This document shows, one piece after another, positions 1 to 7,881 of a stretch of DNA of 38,592 bases. The stretch is from Candidatus Marivariicella framensis (lineage in GTDB: Bacteria > Bacteroidota > Bacteroidia > Flavobacteriales > Flavobacteriaceae). Position numbers and translations under genes: made by a program. How positions within the stretch are numbered: position 1 is the stretch's first letter; every line of letters starts with the position of its first letter. Below the pieces are notes generated by a model, which was given only the letters and a program-made list of their open reading frames with translations, was not told where the DNA came from and made no database searches. The stretch is from positions 1 through 38,592 of the forward strand of contig CAJJCT010000018.1 of the NCBI GenBank assembly GCA_905182735.1. Direction: 5' to 3'.

Positions 1-1100
1 GAAAAACCAGTTCCAGTAATTGCTATTGGAGAACCGGCATCTTCAGGGGTTTGTGTTACGTTTAATGAAATAGGAAAAGTTTGTTCAATACATCCATCCG
101 GGCGTGTTACCTTTGCATAAACCACATCACCGTTGACTGGACTTCCCCTTGTAGAACTTTGACTAGATTGCTGACCAGTACTTGCATTATTTACAAAAAA
201 ATTATAACCATTTGATCCAATACCTCCAGAGGAATTAAAAGTTACCGATTGATCGCTACAAACCTCAATATACTTTGAACCTGCAATAACTCTTGGAGCC
301 CCAAAACTCATAGTTGATGACTCAGTTGTAGAGGCGTTAAATGCTGTGCCGGAGACTGCACCCGTTATTCGAATAACATTTTTATTATTAGAATTTAAAT
401 CACCCATGTTTACAGCACTATAGGCCGCATTATTACTTATATCAACTGCTATTGCATCTGCCACTTCAGTAACTTCTGAAACAGTTCCTGAGGCGACAAT
501 TGTTGTAAAAGCAACAGTGCCAAGAGTGATAACATATGTTGATGTTGAAGCTCCAGTCTGAGCCCCAATGGTACCTAATTCAATATCAAGGATTTGTTGT
601 CTAACAACCTGAGTAAAAGAAGGGGTGAGTAGGTTATTAGAAACATTGTTGGGACTTACTGTAATGTTAGCAAAACCACTGTCTATAATTGTTGAAGGGG
701 AGGCGTCTAAATAGACCTCCACGGCAAAACTATTAGCCCCAGAATTTATCATATTAATGGTTTGTGTAACAGCAAAAGAGTCGCCAGTAGCAATATTTCC
801 AGCAGGAGCATCCAAAGTGTAAACAGCATTATTAGCACCAGAAACTGTAATTCTTATTTCAGCAATGGTATTAGTTAATGTAGCTGCAGTATTGTTTTTT
901 AAAATAGCAGAAAAAGAATATGATGATGATGGACATGCATCAGATATATTAGGATTAGGAAGTGCTTGACCTTGAAAAGATTCAAAACTAATATCTTGAC
1001 CATAAGAACTGCTTGAACAAAACAATAATGCCAAAAATACTACACCAAATATGTATTTAAATAAACTTTTCAAATCTTTCTCACCGATATTGTTCTCCAA
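1..1100 (-). CDS. Large secreted surface/adhesin-like protein, N-terminal part (cut by window edge)
   Basis: I read this open frame directly on the minus strand: no stop codon from the start region to base 1, so the C-terminus is outside the window. There is no ATG near the beginning. TTG codons at 1100 or 1073 fit; the one at 1073 gives a classic signal peptide (MKSLFKYIFGVVFLALLF, then a Ser-rich stretch and YGQ), so the true start may be 1073. The mature part is rich in Thr, Ser, Ala, Asn and Val, poor in charge, and looks like strings of beta-sandwich modules. Near residue 260 a stretch CSDQSVTFNSSGG resembles the Ig/PKD-like modules of flavobacterial gliding or cell-surface proteins that often end in a type IX sorting domain; such a domain cannot be seen here. 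Function is inferred from composition only. Confidence 0.7.
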   Translation of the reverse strand, partial: MENNIGEKDLKSLFKYIFGVVFLALLFCSSSSYGQDISFESFQGQALPNPNISDACPSSSYSFSAILKNNTAATLTNTIAEIRITVSGANNAVYTLDAPAGNIATGDSFAVTQTINMINSGANSFAVEVYLDASPSTIIDSGFANITVSPNNVSNNLLTPSFTQVVRQQILDIELGTIGAQTGASTSTYVITLGTVAFTTIVASGTVSEVTEVADAIAVDISNNAAYSAVNMGDLNSNNKNVIRITGAVSGTAFNASTTESSTMSFGAPRVIAGSKYIEVCSDQSVTFNSSGGIGSNGYNFFVNNASTGQQSSQSSTRGSPVNGDVVYAKVTRPDGCIEQTFPISLNVTQTPEDAGSPIAITGTGF

Positions 1101-1237
1101 TTTAACGCTTAATTACTAATTATAGTATAAAAAGGGGAGGGTTTATTGCATAATAAAATTACATAATTATGACTACAAATCATTCCAAAGTCTAAATGAA
1201 TTCAAGTTTCTTATTAAAGTTGTACTTTTATTGAACT

Positions 1238-1732
1238 TTGAAAGCAAAATTTTACATACTATTATTAATTATTTTCTCAACTAGTTGCTCGCAGATAAAT
1301 AGCGTTGAAAAGGATGAAAAATTATTGAGTTTATTACTTAACAACAGCATACAAAAATCAGAACACGCAACGATAGATATAATCTACAATCCTGCTCCTT
1401 CTAACTTCAAGAATATGACGGTAGAGTTTGATTTTTTTCAGATAAATTTTGTTAATAAAGATAGTTTACGAACCGAGGTTAGATACTTCGCCGTTATTGA
1501 TGGAGAAATATATAGGATTGGAAAAGGGCCTGATTGCATAATTTTTTCAAAGGAAATAAGGTGGAACTCAAAAGGAGAGTTGATCTCTAACTTTAAAATG
1601 TGGTATGAAAAAAATTCAATTGAAAACGAATTATACACTAAAAAACCTGAGGGAGCATTGAAAACTTACAATAATGAAATGGTTACGGACAATTCTTTGC
1701 CTGAAAATATTAAAAAAGTTATTTGCAAATAA
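1238..1732 (+). CDS. Small putative lipoprotein, unknown function
   Basis: A 164-residue protein starting at a TTG codon; no in-frame ATG gives a signal sequence. The N-terminus MKAKFYILLLIIFSTSC has a hydrophobic core and a lipobox with Cys17, so it should be exported and lipid-anchored. The rest alternates short polar and aromatic beta-like segments with no motif I recognise. It is divergent from the large secreted protein on its left, and its TAA stop directly abuts the stop codon of the convergent PLP enzyme, with no base between them. Function unknown; the lipoprotein call is fairly sure. Confidence 0.65.
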   Translation: MKAKFYILLLIIFSTSCSQINSVEKDEKLLSLLLNNSIQKSEHATIDIIYNPAPSNFKNMTVEFDFFQINFVNKDSLRTEVRYFAVIDGEIYRIGKGPDCIIFSKEIRWNSKGELISNFKMWYEKNSIENELYTKKPEGALKTYNNEMVTDNSLPENIKKVICK

Positions 1733-2710
1733 CTATATGAAGTTTTTGCTTTTCATCCACTCATCATTGTAGATTTTTCCGATGTAACGACTACCAGAGT
1801 CATGAATTAAAACTACTACTACATCTTCTTTCTTTAACTTTTTCTTTAACTGTAAAAGACCCTTGATCGCTGCTCCACATGAATTTCCTGCAAATATACC
1901 CTCCTGTTTTGCTAATTTTCTTGTATAAACAGCCGCATCTTTATCAGTGACTTTTTCAAAAAGATCAATCAAACTAAAATCAACATTTTTTGGGAGAATA
2001 TCCTCCCCTATTCCTTCAGTACTGTATGGATAGACCTCATTTTTATCAAATATCCCTGTCTCATGATACTTTTTAAACACTGAACCATAAGTGTCTATTC
2101 CCCATATTTTTATATTTGGATTTTTTTCCTTTAAATATTTTCCTACACCCGATATCGTCCCACCGGTTCCAACACCAACAACAAAATGAGTTATTTTTCC
2201 ATCAGTTTGATCCCATATTTCTGGACCAGTTTGTTCATAGTGTGCCGTTGTATTTGAGGGATTATCGTACTGATTGACGTACCATGAATTTGGAGTTTCT
2301 TTACCCAAGCGTTCTGAAACACTATAATAAGATTCAGGATCATTAGCAGGAACATCTGTCGGGCAAACAATCACCTTTGCTCCCATTGCTCTTAAAACAT
2401 CAAATTTCTCCTTGGATTGTTTATCTGTTGATACACAGATCAACTTATAACCTTTAACTATTGCAGCTAACGCAAGTCCCATACCTGTATTTCCAGATGT
2501 ACCTTCAACTATCGTACCTCCTGGTTTTAAAAGACCTTTTTTTTCTGCGTCTTCAACCATTTTAACTGCCATTCGATCTTTTACAGAGGAACCCGGATTA
2601 AAATATTCTAATTTTACTAAAACCTGAGACTCAATACTAGATGTAATGTTGTTTAGCCTTACCATTGGAGTATTACCAATAGTTTCCAAAATATTATTTG
2701 ATATTTTCAT
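1733..2710 (-). CDS. PLP-dependent cystathionine beta-synthase / cysteine synthase family protein
   Basis: A 325-residue fold-type II PLP enzyme. Visible signatures: the PLP lysine in GSSVKDR (Lys44), the substrate-binding loop TSGNTG (71-76), the phosphate-binding loop GVGTGGT (179-185), and GNSCGAA (from 275) holding the residue near the pyridine nitrogen. The segment EGIGEDILP (232-240) is more like cystathionine beta-synthase than O-acetylserine sulfhydrylase, but no C-terminal CBS pair is present, so this is a catalytic-core-only form. It would join serine or acetylserine with homocysteine or sulfide in the cytoplasm. It follows the FtsX-type permease gene by 17 bases on the same strand, so the two are probably co-transcribed. 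The family call is sure; the exact substrate is not. Confidence 0.88.
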   Translation of the reverse strand: MKISNNILETIGNTPMVRLNNITSSIESQVLVKLEYFNPGSSVKDRMAVKMVEDAEKKGLLKPGGTIVEGTSGNTGMGLALAAIVKGYKLICVSTDKQSKEKFDVLRAMGAKVIVCPTDVPANDPESYYSVSERLGKETPNSWYVNQYDNPSNTTAHYEQTGPEIWDQTDGKITHFVVGVGTGGTISGVGKYLKEKNPNIKIWGIDTYGSVFKKYHETGIFDKNEVYPYSTEGIGEDILPKNVDFSLIDLFEKVTDKDAAVYTRKLAKQEGIFAGNSCGAAIKGLLQLKKKLKKEDVVVVLIHDSGSRYIGKIYNDEWMKSKNFI

Positions 2711-2727
2711 CTATTCCTTTAAAATAA

Positions 2728-3963
2728 TTAACGTTTTCTAATGTTTTTACTTGGAGACATGCTGCTTATTATTTTAGTTGGAAACCAAAGCAATAAAAGA
2801 CAAACAAAAATAAGGCTTAAATTAATATAAAACCACTCAAAAAAATTCAATTCTACTGGAGCCACATTAACATAATAAGTTGCAGGATCTAGTTTGATCC
2901 ACTCAAAATATTTTTGTGAAAAATAAAAACCTAATGCTAAAAAATTTCCCAACAAAACCCCTTTAATGATAATCTGAAACCCATTCCACAAAAATATTTT
3001 TTGAATTTGAAAATCCTTAGCTCCAATAGTTTTTAGTAGTCCAATCATTGAAGCTCTTTCAAATATTAATATTAATAACGCGGTTGCAATATTGATTACT
3101 CCAACAAACAACATTATGATTAAAATAATCAAAATATTTAAATCAAAAAGAGCTATCCATTGAAAAATATTTTTAAATCTAGACTTTAAAGTAATGACAT
3201 CGATATTAAAAGGAAGAGATTTGTATAATTTATTTGCTGTAGCTGTGTCTTTATCATTATTTTTTAAAAATACTTCAATTGCACCAACCTCTTCATCAGA
3301 CCAGTCATTCAATACTCTAATCTGGTTTAAACTTCCTAAAACATAAACTTCATCAAAATCAGAAAAGTCAGACTCGTAAATACCAACAACTTTATATTTT
3401 CTTTGATTAGGAATTAATTGAGAATTGTCTCTTTTAAAATATGCAATAGGTTGATCCCCAATACTCATGTTCAGTCTCTTTGACATGTGTTTTGATACAA
3501 TTATTTCGCTACTATTTATTTTGTTTAAATCAGGGAATCTACCCTCAATCAAGAATTCTGAAAAAATTGATTGATTAAAACTCGAATCTATCCCTTTAAA
3601 AACAATCCCCTCATAGCTGTCATTAAACTTAATTAAACCTGCTTTATATGCGACTTTTTGATAATCTTGAACATTATTTAAATCATTTAAAACAGAAAAA
3701 TACTTTTTATCCATTTTAAAAGGATTTATAGATATCTGTGAAGTATTATTTTCAAAAGTAGAAATCACTAAATGTCCATTAAAGGCTGCAGTTTTTTTAG
3801 ATATGGCTTTTTGCAAACCTCTTCCGGTAGCAACTGAAATAATAATAGATGCAATCCCTATAGTCACAGCTAATATTGCAATTTTTATTATACGAGATGA
3901 AACATTACTTTTGGAAATATTAGATTGCCTTATACGGTTAGCTAATAAATAGGTTATATCCAA
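2728..3963 (-). CDS. FtsX/MacB-type ABC transporter permease (LolC/LolE-like)
   Basis: A 411-residue membrane protein with the classical layout: a transmembrane helix at about 25-46, a long periplasmic MacB-like core domain (about 50-265), and three C-terminal helices (about 271-300, 329-349, 378-396). The cytoplasmic loop after helix 2 carries FERASMIGLLKTIGA, the usual FtsX-family coupling segment that contacts the ATPase. The family releases lipoproteins from the inner membrane or works as a mechanotransmitter. No ATPase gene is next to it, which is common for LolCE-like permeases. The start codon is only 12 bases from the divergent start of the NamZ gene, so its promoter must overlap that gene. 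Confidence 0.88.
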   Translation of the reverse strand: MDITYLLANRIRQSNISKSNVSSRIIKIAILAVTIGIASIIISVATGRGLQKAISKKTAAFNGHLVISTFENNTSQISINPFKMDKKYFSVLNDLNNVQDYQKVAYKAGLIKFNDSYEGIVFKGIDSSFNQSIFSEFLIEGRFPDLNKINSSEIIVSKHMSKRLNMSIGDQPIAYFKRDNSQLIPNQRKYKVVGIYESDFSDFDEVYVLGSLNQIRVLNDWSDEEVGAIEVFLKNNDKDTATANKLYKSLPFNIDVITLKSRFKNIFQWIALFDLNILIILIIMLFVGVINIATALLILIFERASMIGLLKTIGAKDFQIQKIFLWNGFQIIIKGVLLGNFLALGFYFSQKYFEWIKLDPATYYVNVAPVELNFFEWFYINLSLIFVCLLLLWFPTKIISSMSPSKNIRKR

Positions 3964-3975
3964 AATTGATTTTTT

Positions 3976-5145
3976 ATGACTTTCAATCTCAAAAATACGG
4001 TTTTATTATTTGTATTTGTTTTTAGTTTTTCTTCTGGTTTTTGTCAAAATGAGATTTTAACTGGAGCAGATCAATATGATGAATACATTCCATTTTTAAA
4101 AAATAAGACTATCGGAATTGTAGCTCACAAAGCTAGTAGGGTAAACAATGAAATCCATTTAGTTGACTTTTTAGTAGAAAATAAAATTAAAATTAAAACA
4201 ATATTTGCTCCAGAACATGGATATGATGGAAGAGCAGATAACGGAGATTTATTATCTGATAGTAAAGATCAATCAACTGGATTAAATATAATTTCTCTTC
4301 ATGGAAAAACTAAAAAGCCTCTTCCAGAGCATCTTCAAGGAATTGACTTAATGGTATTTGACTTACAGGATGTAGGAGCTAGATTTTATACATTTCTATC
4401 TACTCTTCATTATGTCATGCAAGCATGTGCAGAGGCAAATATTCCAGTTTTACTTTTAGACAGGCCAAATCCAAATGGACATTATGTTGATGGACCTGTT
4501 TTAGACATGAAGTTTAAGACCTATGTTGGAATGCATCCAGTCCCTATTGTTCACGGGATGACTTTGGGAGAATATGCTTCAATGATTAATGGTGAAAATT
4601 GGTTGGGGAAAAATCTTAAATGTAATTTAAGAATAGTTAAAATAAAAAACTACACTCATAAAACTAAATATATTTTACCAGTTAGACCTTCGCCCAATTT
4701 ACCAAACAATCAAGCTATATCTCTTTATCCCAGCTTGTGTCTTCTTGAGCCGACTACAATAAGTATTGGAAGAGGTACCGAAAAACAATTTCAAATTTAC
4801 GGTCATCCCAATTTTCCGAAATCAAAATTTAAATTCAAACCAGCTCCAAACTTTGGCTCTAAAAGCCCAAAATGGAATGATAATATATGCTTTGGAGTTT
4901 CACTAGAAAAAATTGAAATTTCAGATCAGCTAAATCTAGCTTGGTTAATAGACGCATACAATAAACTTCCAAAAAATTATATTTTCTTCAAAGATAGTTT
5001 TGAGAGAATTGCAGGAACAGATAATCTAAGAAAACAAATCATAAATAAAGTGTCCATAAATCAAATAAGAAAAAGCTGGGAACCTGGACTTGAGAATTAT
5101 AAAAAATTGAGAAAAAAATATCTAATCTATCCTGATTATGATTGA
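3976..5145 (+). CDS. namZ: Exo-beta-N-acetylmuramidase, NamZ family (DUF1343, GH171)
   Basis: A 389-residue protein with a signal peptide (about 1-24, ending GFCQ). It shows the DUF1343 landmarks: FAPEHGYDGRADNGD (77-91, Glu80 in the family's conserved EHG motif), MVFDLQDVGARFYTF, LLLDRPNPNGHYVDGP, VRPSPNLPNNQAISLYPSL and GRGTEKQFQIYG. Members characterised elsewhere remove terminal N-acetylmuramic acid from peptidoglycan fragments (glycoside hydrolase family 171), so a periplasmic role in cell-wall recycling is likely; this is family knowledge, not shown here. The gene overlaps the next one by 8 bases, pointing to coupled translation. The ATG gives a normal signal peptide, which supports this start. 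Confidence 0.9.
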   Translation: MTFNLKNTVLLFVFVFSFSSGFCQNEILTGADQYDEYIPFLKNKTIGIVAHKASRVNNEIHLVDFLVENKIKIKTIFAPEHGYDGRADNGDLLSDSKDQSTGLNIISLHGKTKKPLPEHLQGIDLMVFDLQDVGARFYTFLSTLHYVMQACAEANIPVLLLDRPNPNGHYVDGPVLDMKFKTYVGMHPVPIVHGMTLGEYASMINGENWLGKNLKCNLRIVKIKNYTHKTKYILPVRPSPNLPNNQAISLYPSLCLLEPTTISIGRGTEKQFQIYGHPNFPKSKFKFKPAPNFGSKSPKWNDNICFGVSLEKIEISDQLNLAWLIDAYNKLPKNYIFFKDSFERIAGTDNLRKQIINKVSINQIRKSWEPGLENYKKLRKKYLIYPDYD

Positions 5146-5845
5146 CCTTCTTGGAAATGCTATATATAATTACCATTTAAAAAAAAACAATCATCCGTTA
5201 ATTACATGGACTAGCTATACAGATAAAGAAGCCCTAGACTGTAAGTACTTTTTTAGGAAATATGACGAAATGCCCCTTATTGAAAAAAAGGCTCTTGATC
5301 TCTCAAAAGGAAAAACTCTAGATGTGGGGTGTGGAGCAGGTTGCCATAGCTTATATCTTCAAGACTTTAAAAAACTAAATATAACATCAATTGACATTTC
5401 AAAAAAGTGCATTGAAGTATCGAAGTTATTAGGCTTAAAAAACACAATTAATCAGTCTTTTTTTAAACATAAAAATTATAAATACGATACAATTTTATTT
5501 TTAATGAATGGTGCTGGTATATGCAAAACATTAGACAGGCTTGAATTACTATTAAATCATTCCTCAAAACTACTTAATGAGGATGGTCAAATCTTAGTCG
5601 ATAGTTCAGATTTAATTTATCTTTTTGATAAAGATTTAGACGGAGGAGTTTGGGTTAGAGGTGATAAATATTATGGAGAACTAACATACAGTTTAAGTTA
5701 TGGTAAACAAGTAGAAAAATTTCCATGGCTTTATGTAGATTATGAAAAATTAGAAGAAGTAGCTTTAAAAACAAACTTTCGTTGTGAGAAAATAGTTAAT
5801 GGAGAAAATCATGATTATCTAGCGAAGCTTACTAAGGTATATTGA
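5138..5845 (+). CDS. Class I SAM-dependent methyltransferase, substrate unknown
   Basis: A 235-residue cytoplasmic protein. The SAM-binding motif I is LDVGCGAGCH (61-70), followed about 20 residues later by the acidic end of strand 2 (TSIDISKKC) and by a motif IV-like segment TILFLMNGAGICK. The N-terminal 50 residues form a cap-like segment with aromatic residues. The ATG lies inside the end of namZ (ATGATTGA overlap of 8 bases). The 3' end overlaps the convergent queE gene by 14 bases. The methyltransferase fold is clear; the acceptor (small molecule, protein or RNA) cannot be told. Confidence 0.82.
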   Translation: MIDLLGNAIYNYHLKKNNHPLITWTSYTDKEALDCKYFFRKYDEMPLIEKKALDLSKGKTLDVGCGAGCHSLYLQDFKKLNITSIDISKKCIEVSKLLGLKNTINQSFFKHKNYKYDTILFLMNGAGICKTLDRLELLLNHSSKLLNEDGQILVDSSDLIYLFDKDLDGGVWVRGDKYYGELTYSLSYGKQVEKFPWLYVDYEKLEEVALKTNFRCEKIVNGENHDYLAKLTKVY

Positions 5846-6464
5846 GGTATTTATGAGTTTGTAATGACACCTTCCATTTTGTATTTTTCATAACATAGTC
5901 AACAATTTCTGGCATTATTTTATCTCGTCTACTCCACTCTGGCTGTAAAAACAATTTACATTTATCATTAACTTTCTTTGCCTGAGTTTCAGCAAAATTA
6001 AAATCATGTTTATTGTAAACTATAATTTTCAATTCATCTGCAATTTCATAAGCAGAATTATTAGGCTCCTTATTCTTTTTTGGAGAAAGACAGAACCAAT
6101 CCCAATACCCAGTAACATTATATGCTCCAGAAGTTTCAAGATGTATTTGAATGCCTTTTTCTTTAAGCAGTTTAGTCAAAGGATCCATATTCCACATCAA
6201 AGGTTCTCCTCCTGTGACCACAATAGTATTAGAAAAAAATTTAGCCTCTTCAGCAATTTTAGAAATACTTGTTGGAGGGTGTAATTCTGCATCCCAGCTT
6301 TCTTTAACATCACACCAATGGCATCCAACATCACAGCCGCCGATTCGAATAAAGTATGCGGCACTTCCTTTATGATACCCTTCCCCTTGAATAGTATAAA
6401 AAGCTTCCATAAGCGGGAGCATCTTACCTGATTTCACGTCATCAAAATTAATGCTCTTTTTCAT
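5832..6464 (-). CDS. queE: 7-carboxy-7-deazaguanine synthase QueE (radical SAM)
   Basis: A 210-residue radical SAM enzyme that makes 7-carboxy-7-deazaguanine in queuosine synthesis. The [4Fe-4S] site is the C-x3-C-x2-C cluster of GGCDVGCHWCD (Cys44, Cys48, Cys51), the CxxxCxxC spacing of radical SAM enzymes. VVTGGEPLMWN (82-92) is the SAM-binding GGE motif. FYTIQGEGYHKGSAAYFIR and the end SLQTHKYLNIP are hallmarks of the bacteroidotal form. The annotated start is uncertain: a perfect promoter -7 box lies only 5 bases upstream, so either the mRNA is leaderless or translation starts at Met15 (base 6422, MLPLMEAFYT). Other queuosine genes are not in view. Confidence 0.93.
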   Translation of the reverse strand: MKKSINFDDVKSGKMLPLMEAFYTIQGEGYHKGSAAYFIRIGGCDVGCHWCDVKESWDAELHPPTSISKIAEEAKFFSNTIVVTGGEPLMWNMDPLTKLLKEKGIQIHLETSGAYNVTGYWDWFCLSPKKNKEPNNSAYEIADELKIIVYNKHDFNFAETQAKKVNDKCKLFLQPEWSRRDKIMPEIVDYVMKNTKWKVSLQTHKYLNIP

Positions 6465-6469
6465 GTTAA

Positions 6470-6502
6470 CAAAGATAGTCTAATGAGATAAACCGAGTCA
6501 AA
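6470..6502 (-). promoter_or_regulatory. Bacteroidota-type promoter of queE
   Basis: On the minus strand a TTTG (complement of 6499-6502), 21 bases, then TATCTTTG (complement of 6470-6477). Both elements match the Bacteroidota consensus TTTG-N19-21-TAnnTTTG exactly. The expected transcription start falls at or within a few bases of the first ATG of queE. Confidence 0.65.
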
Positions 6503-6522
6503 AAAATATATAACTTTAGTAT

Positions 6523-6948
6523 ATGAAAAAAACCCCTCCATTTCATCTCGCTATTCCGGTTGATGATCTTTCTAAAGCAGTTGATTTTTACGAAAATGTA
6601 TTAGGCTGTGTTCCCGGAAGAAAAAGCAGTCACTGGGCAGATTATAATTTTTTTGGCCACCAGTTAGTTGTTCATGTTGACCCATCACATAATTCAAAAA
6701 AACATCATAATGAGGTTGATGGAAAATCAGTTCCTGTTCCTCATTTTGGAGTAGTTCTTCCCTGGGATGATTTTGATGTTTTCGCAAATAAATTAGATGA
6801 TTGTGAACAAATTGAATTTATAATTGCTCCATACCTTAAATTTGAAGGTTTATCAGGAGAACAAAAAACATTATTTTTTTATGATCCAGCAGGAAACGCT
6901 TTAGAATTTAAAAGTTTTAAAAATATTGATCAACTTTTTGCAACATAA
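6523..6948 (+). CDS. VOC-fold (glyoxalase/bleomycin-resistance-like) protein
   Basis: A 141-residue protein with the paired beta-alpha-beta-beta-beta repeat of the vicinal oxygen chelate superfamily. The first half starts FHLAIPVDDLSKAVDFYENVLGC, the second holds HFGVVLPWDDFDVFANKL and ends FFYDPAGNALEFKSF. Likely metal ligands are His8, His74 and Glu128, the usual positions. Members are lyases, dioxygenases or resistance proteins; which reaction this one does cannot be told. It is divergent from queE with 58 bases between them. A degenerate -7 box (TAACTTTA, 6511-6518) is only 4 bases before the ATG. Confidence 0.8.
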   Translation: MKKTPPFHLAIPVDDLSKAVDFYENVLGCVPGRKSSHWADYNFFGHQLVVHVDPSHNSKKHHNEVDGKSVPVPHFGVVLPWDDFDVFANKLDDCEQIEFIIAPYLKFEGLSGEQKTLFFYDPAGNALEFKSFKNIDQLFAT

Positions 6949-7002
6949 ATATGGCTTGGCTTAATTTTCTTGATATAACTTTTGATGGCATTTGAAAAAA
7001 AA

Positions 7003-7878
7003 CTAATCTTTTATTTCACAAGCCAGTAAAGTGTTCTTCAACAACATAGCTATAGTCATTGGACCCACACCTCCGGGAACTGGAGTTATATAGCTTGCCT
7101 TTTTAGAAACATTTTTAAAATCTACATCACCTTTAATAACATAACCTTTTGAATTAGTTTTGTCAACAACTCTAGTTATTCCAACGTCAATAACAACAAC
7201 ACCTTGCTTGACCATGTTTTCTTTTATAAATTCCGGAATCCCAAGAGCTGAAATAATTATATCAGCTTTTAAGCTTAATTCTTTAATGTTTTCAGTTCTA
7301 CTGTGAGCGACTGTCACAGTAGCATTTCCATAAGAACTTTTTTGACTCATTAAAACGCTTATAGGCCTCCCAACTATATTACTCCTGCCAATAACAAGAC
7401 AGTTTTTACCTGAAGTCTGAATATCGTATCGTTTTAATATTTCCATTATTCCAAATGGAGTTGCAGGAATAAAAGAAGGAAGCTCTAGCACCATTCTCCC
7501 AAAGTTAGTTGGGTGAAATCCATCAACATCTTTATGGGGATCTACCATCAATAAAATTTTTTCTTCATTAATATGCTTTGGAAGGGGCAATTGAACTATA
7601 TACCCATCAATATTTTTATTTTCGTTAAGTTTTTTAATTTCAGTTAAGAGATTATTCTCACTTATTGTGTTTTCTAGACGAATTAATGTCGACTCAAATC
7701 CAACTTGTTTACAAGATTTCACTTTACTTCCAATATAAGTAAGGCTTGCTCCATCATCTCCAACTAAAATAGCTGCTAAGTGAGGCTTCTTCATGCCAGA
7801 GGACAACCTAACATCTACAGATTCTTTTATCTCTTCTTTGATTACATTTGAAAGATATTTTCCATCTAGAATTTTCAT
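7003..7878 (-). CDS. folD: Bifunctional methylenetetrahydrofolate dehydrogenase / cyclohydrolase FolD
   Basis: A 291-residue enzyme of one-carbon metabolism converting 5,10-methylene- to 10-formyl-tetrahydrofolate with NADP. Catalytic residues by family comparison: Tyr48 and Lys52 in TYIGSKVKSCKQVG, Gln96 in VQLPLPKH, Asp119 in PHKDVDGFHPTNFG. The dinucleotide-binding part shows VIGRSNIVGRPISVLM, and PVPGGVGPMTIAMLLKNT closes the C-terminal part. Length is normal. It starts 3 bases after the ffh stop codon, so the two are co-transcribed. Confidence 0.96.
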   Translation of the reverse strand: MKILDGKYLSNVIKEEIKESVDVRLSSGMKKPHLAAILVGDDGASLTYIGSKVKSCKQVGFESTLIRLENTISENNLLTEIKKLNENKNIDGYIVQLPLPKHINEEKILLMVDPHKDVDGFHPTNFGRMVLELPSFIPATPFGIMEILKRYDIQTSGKNCLVIGRSNIVGRPISVLMSQKSSYGNATVTVAHSRTENIKELSLKADIIISALGIPEFIKENMVKQGVVVIDVGITRVVDKTNSKGYVIKGDVDFKNVSKKASYITPVPGGVGPMTIAMLLKNTLLACEIKD

Positions 7879-7881
7879 ATA

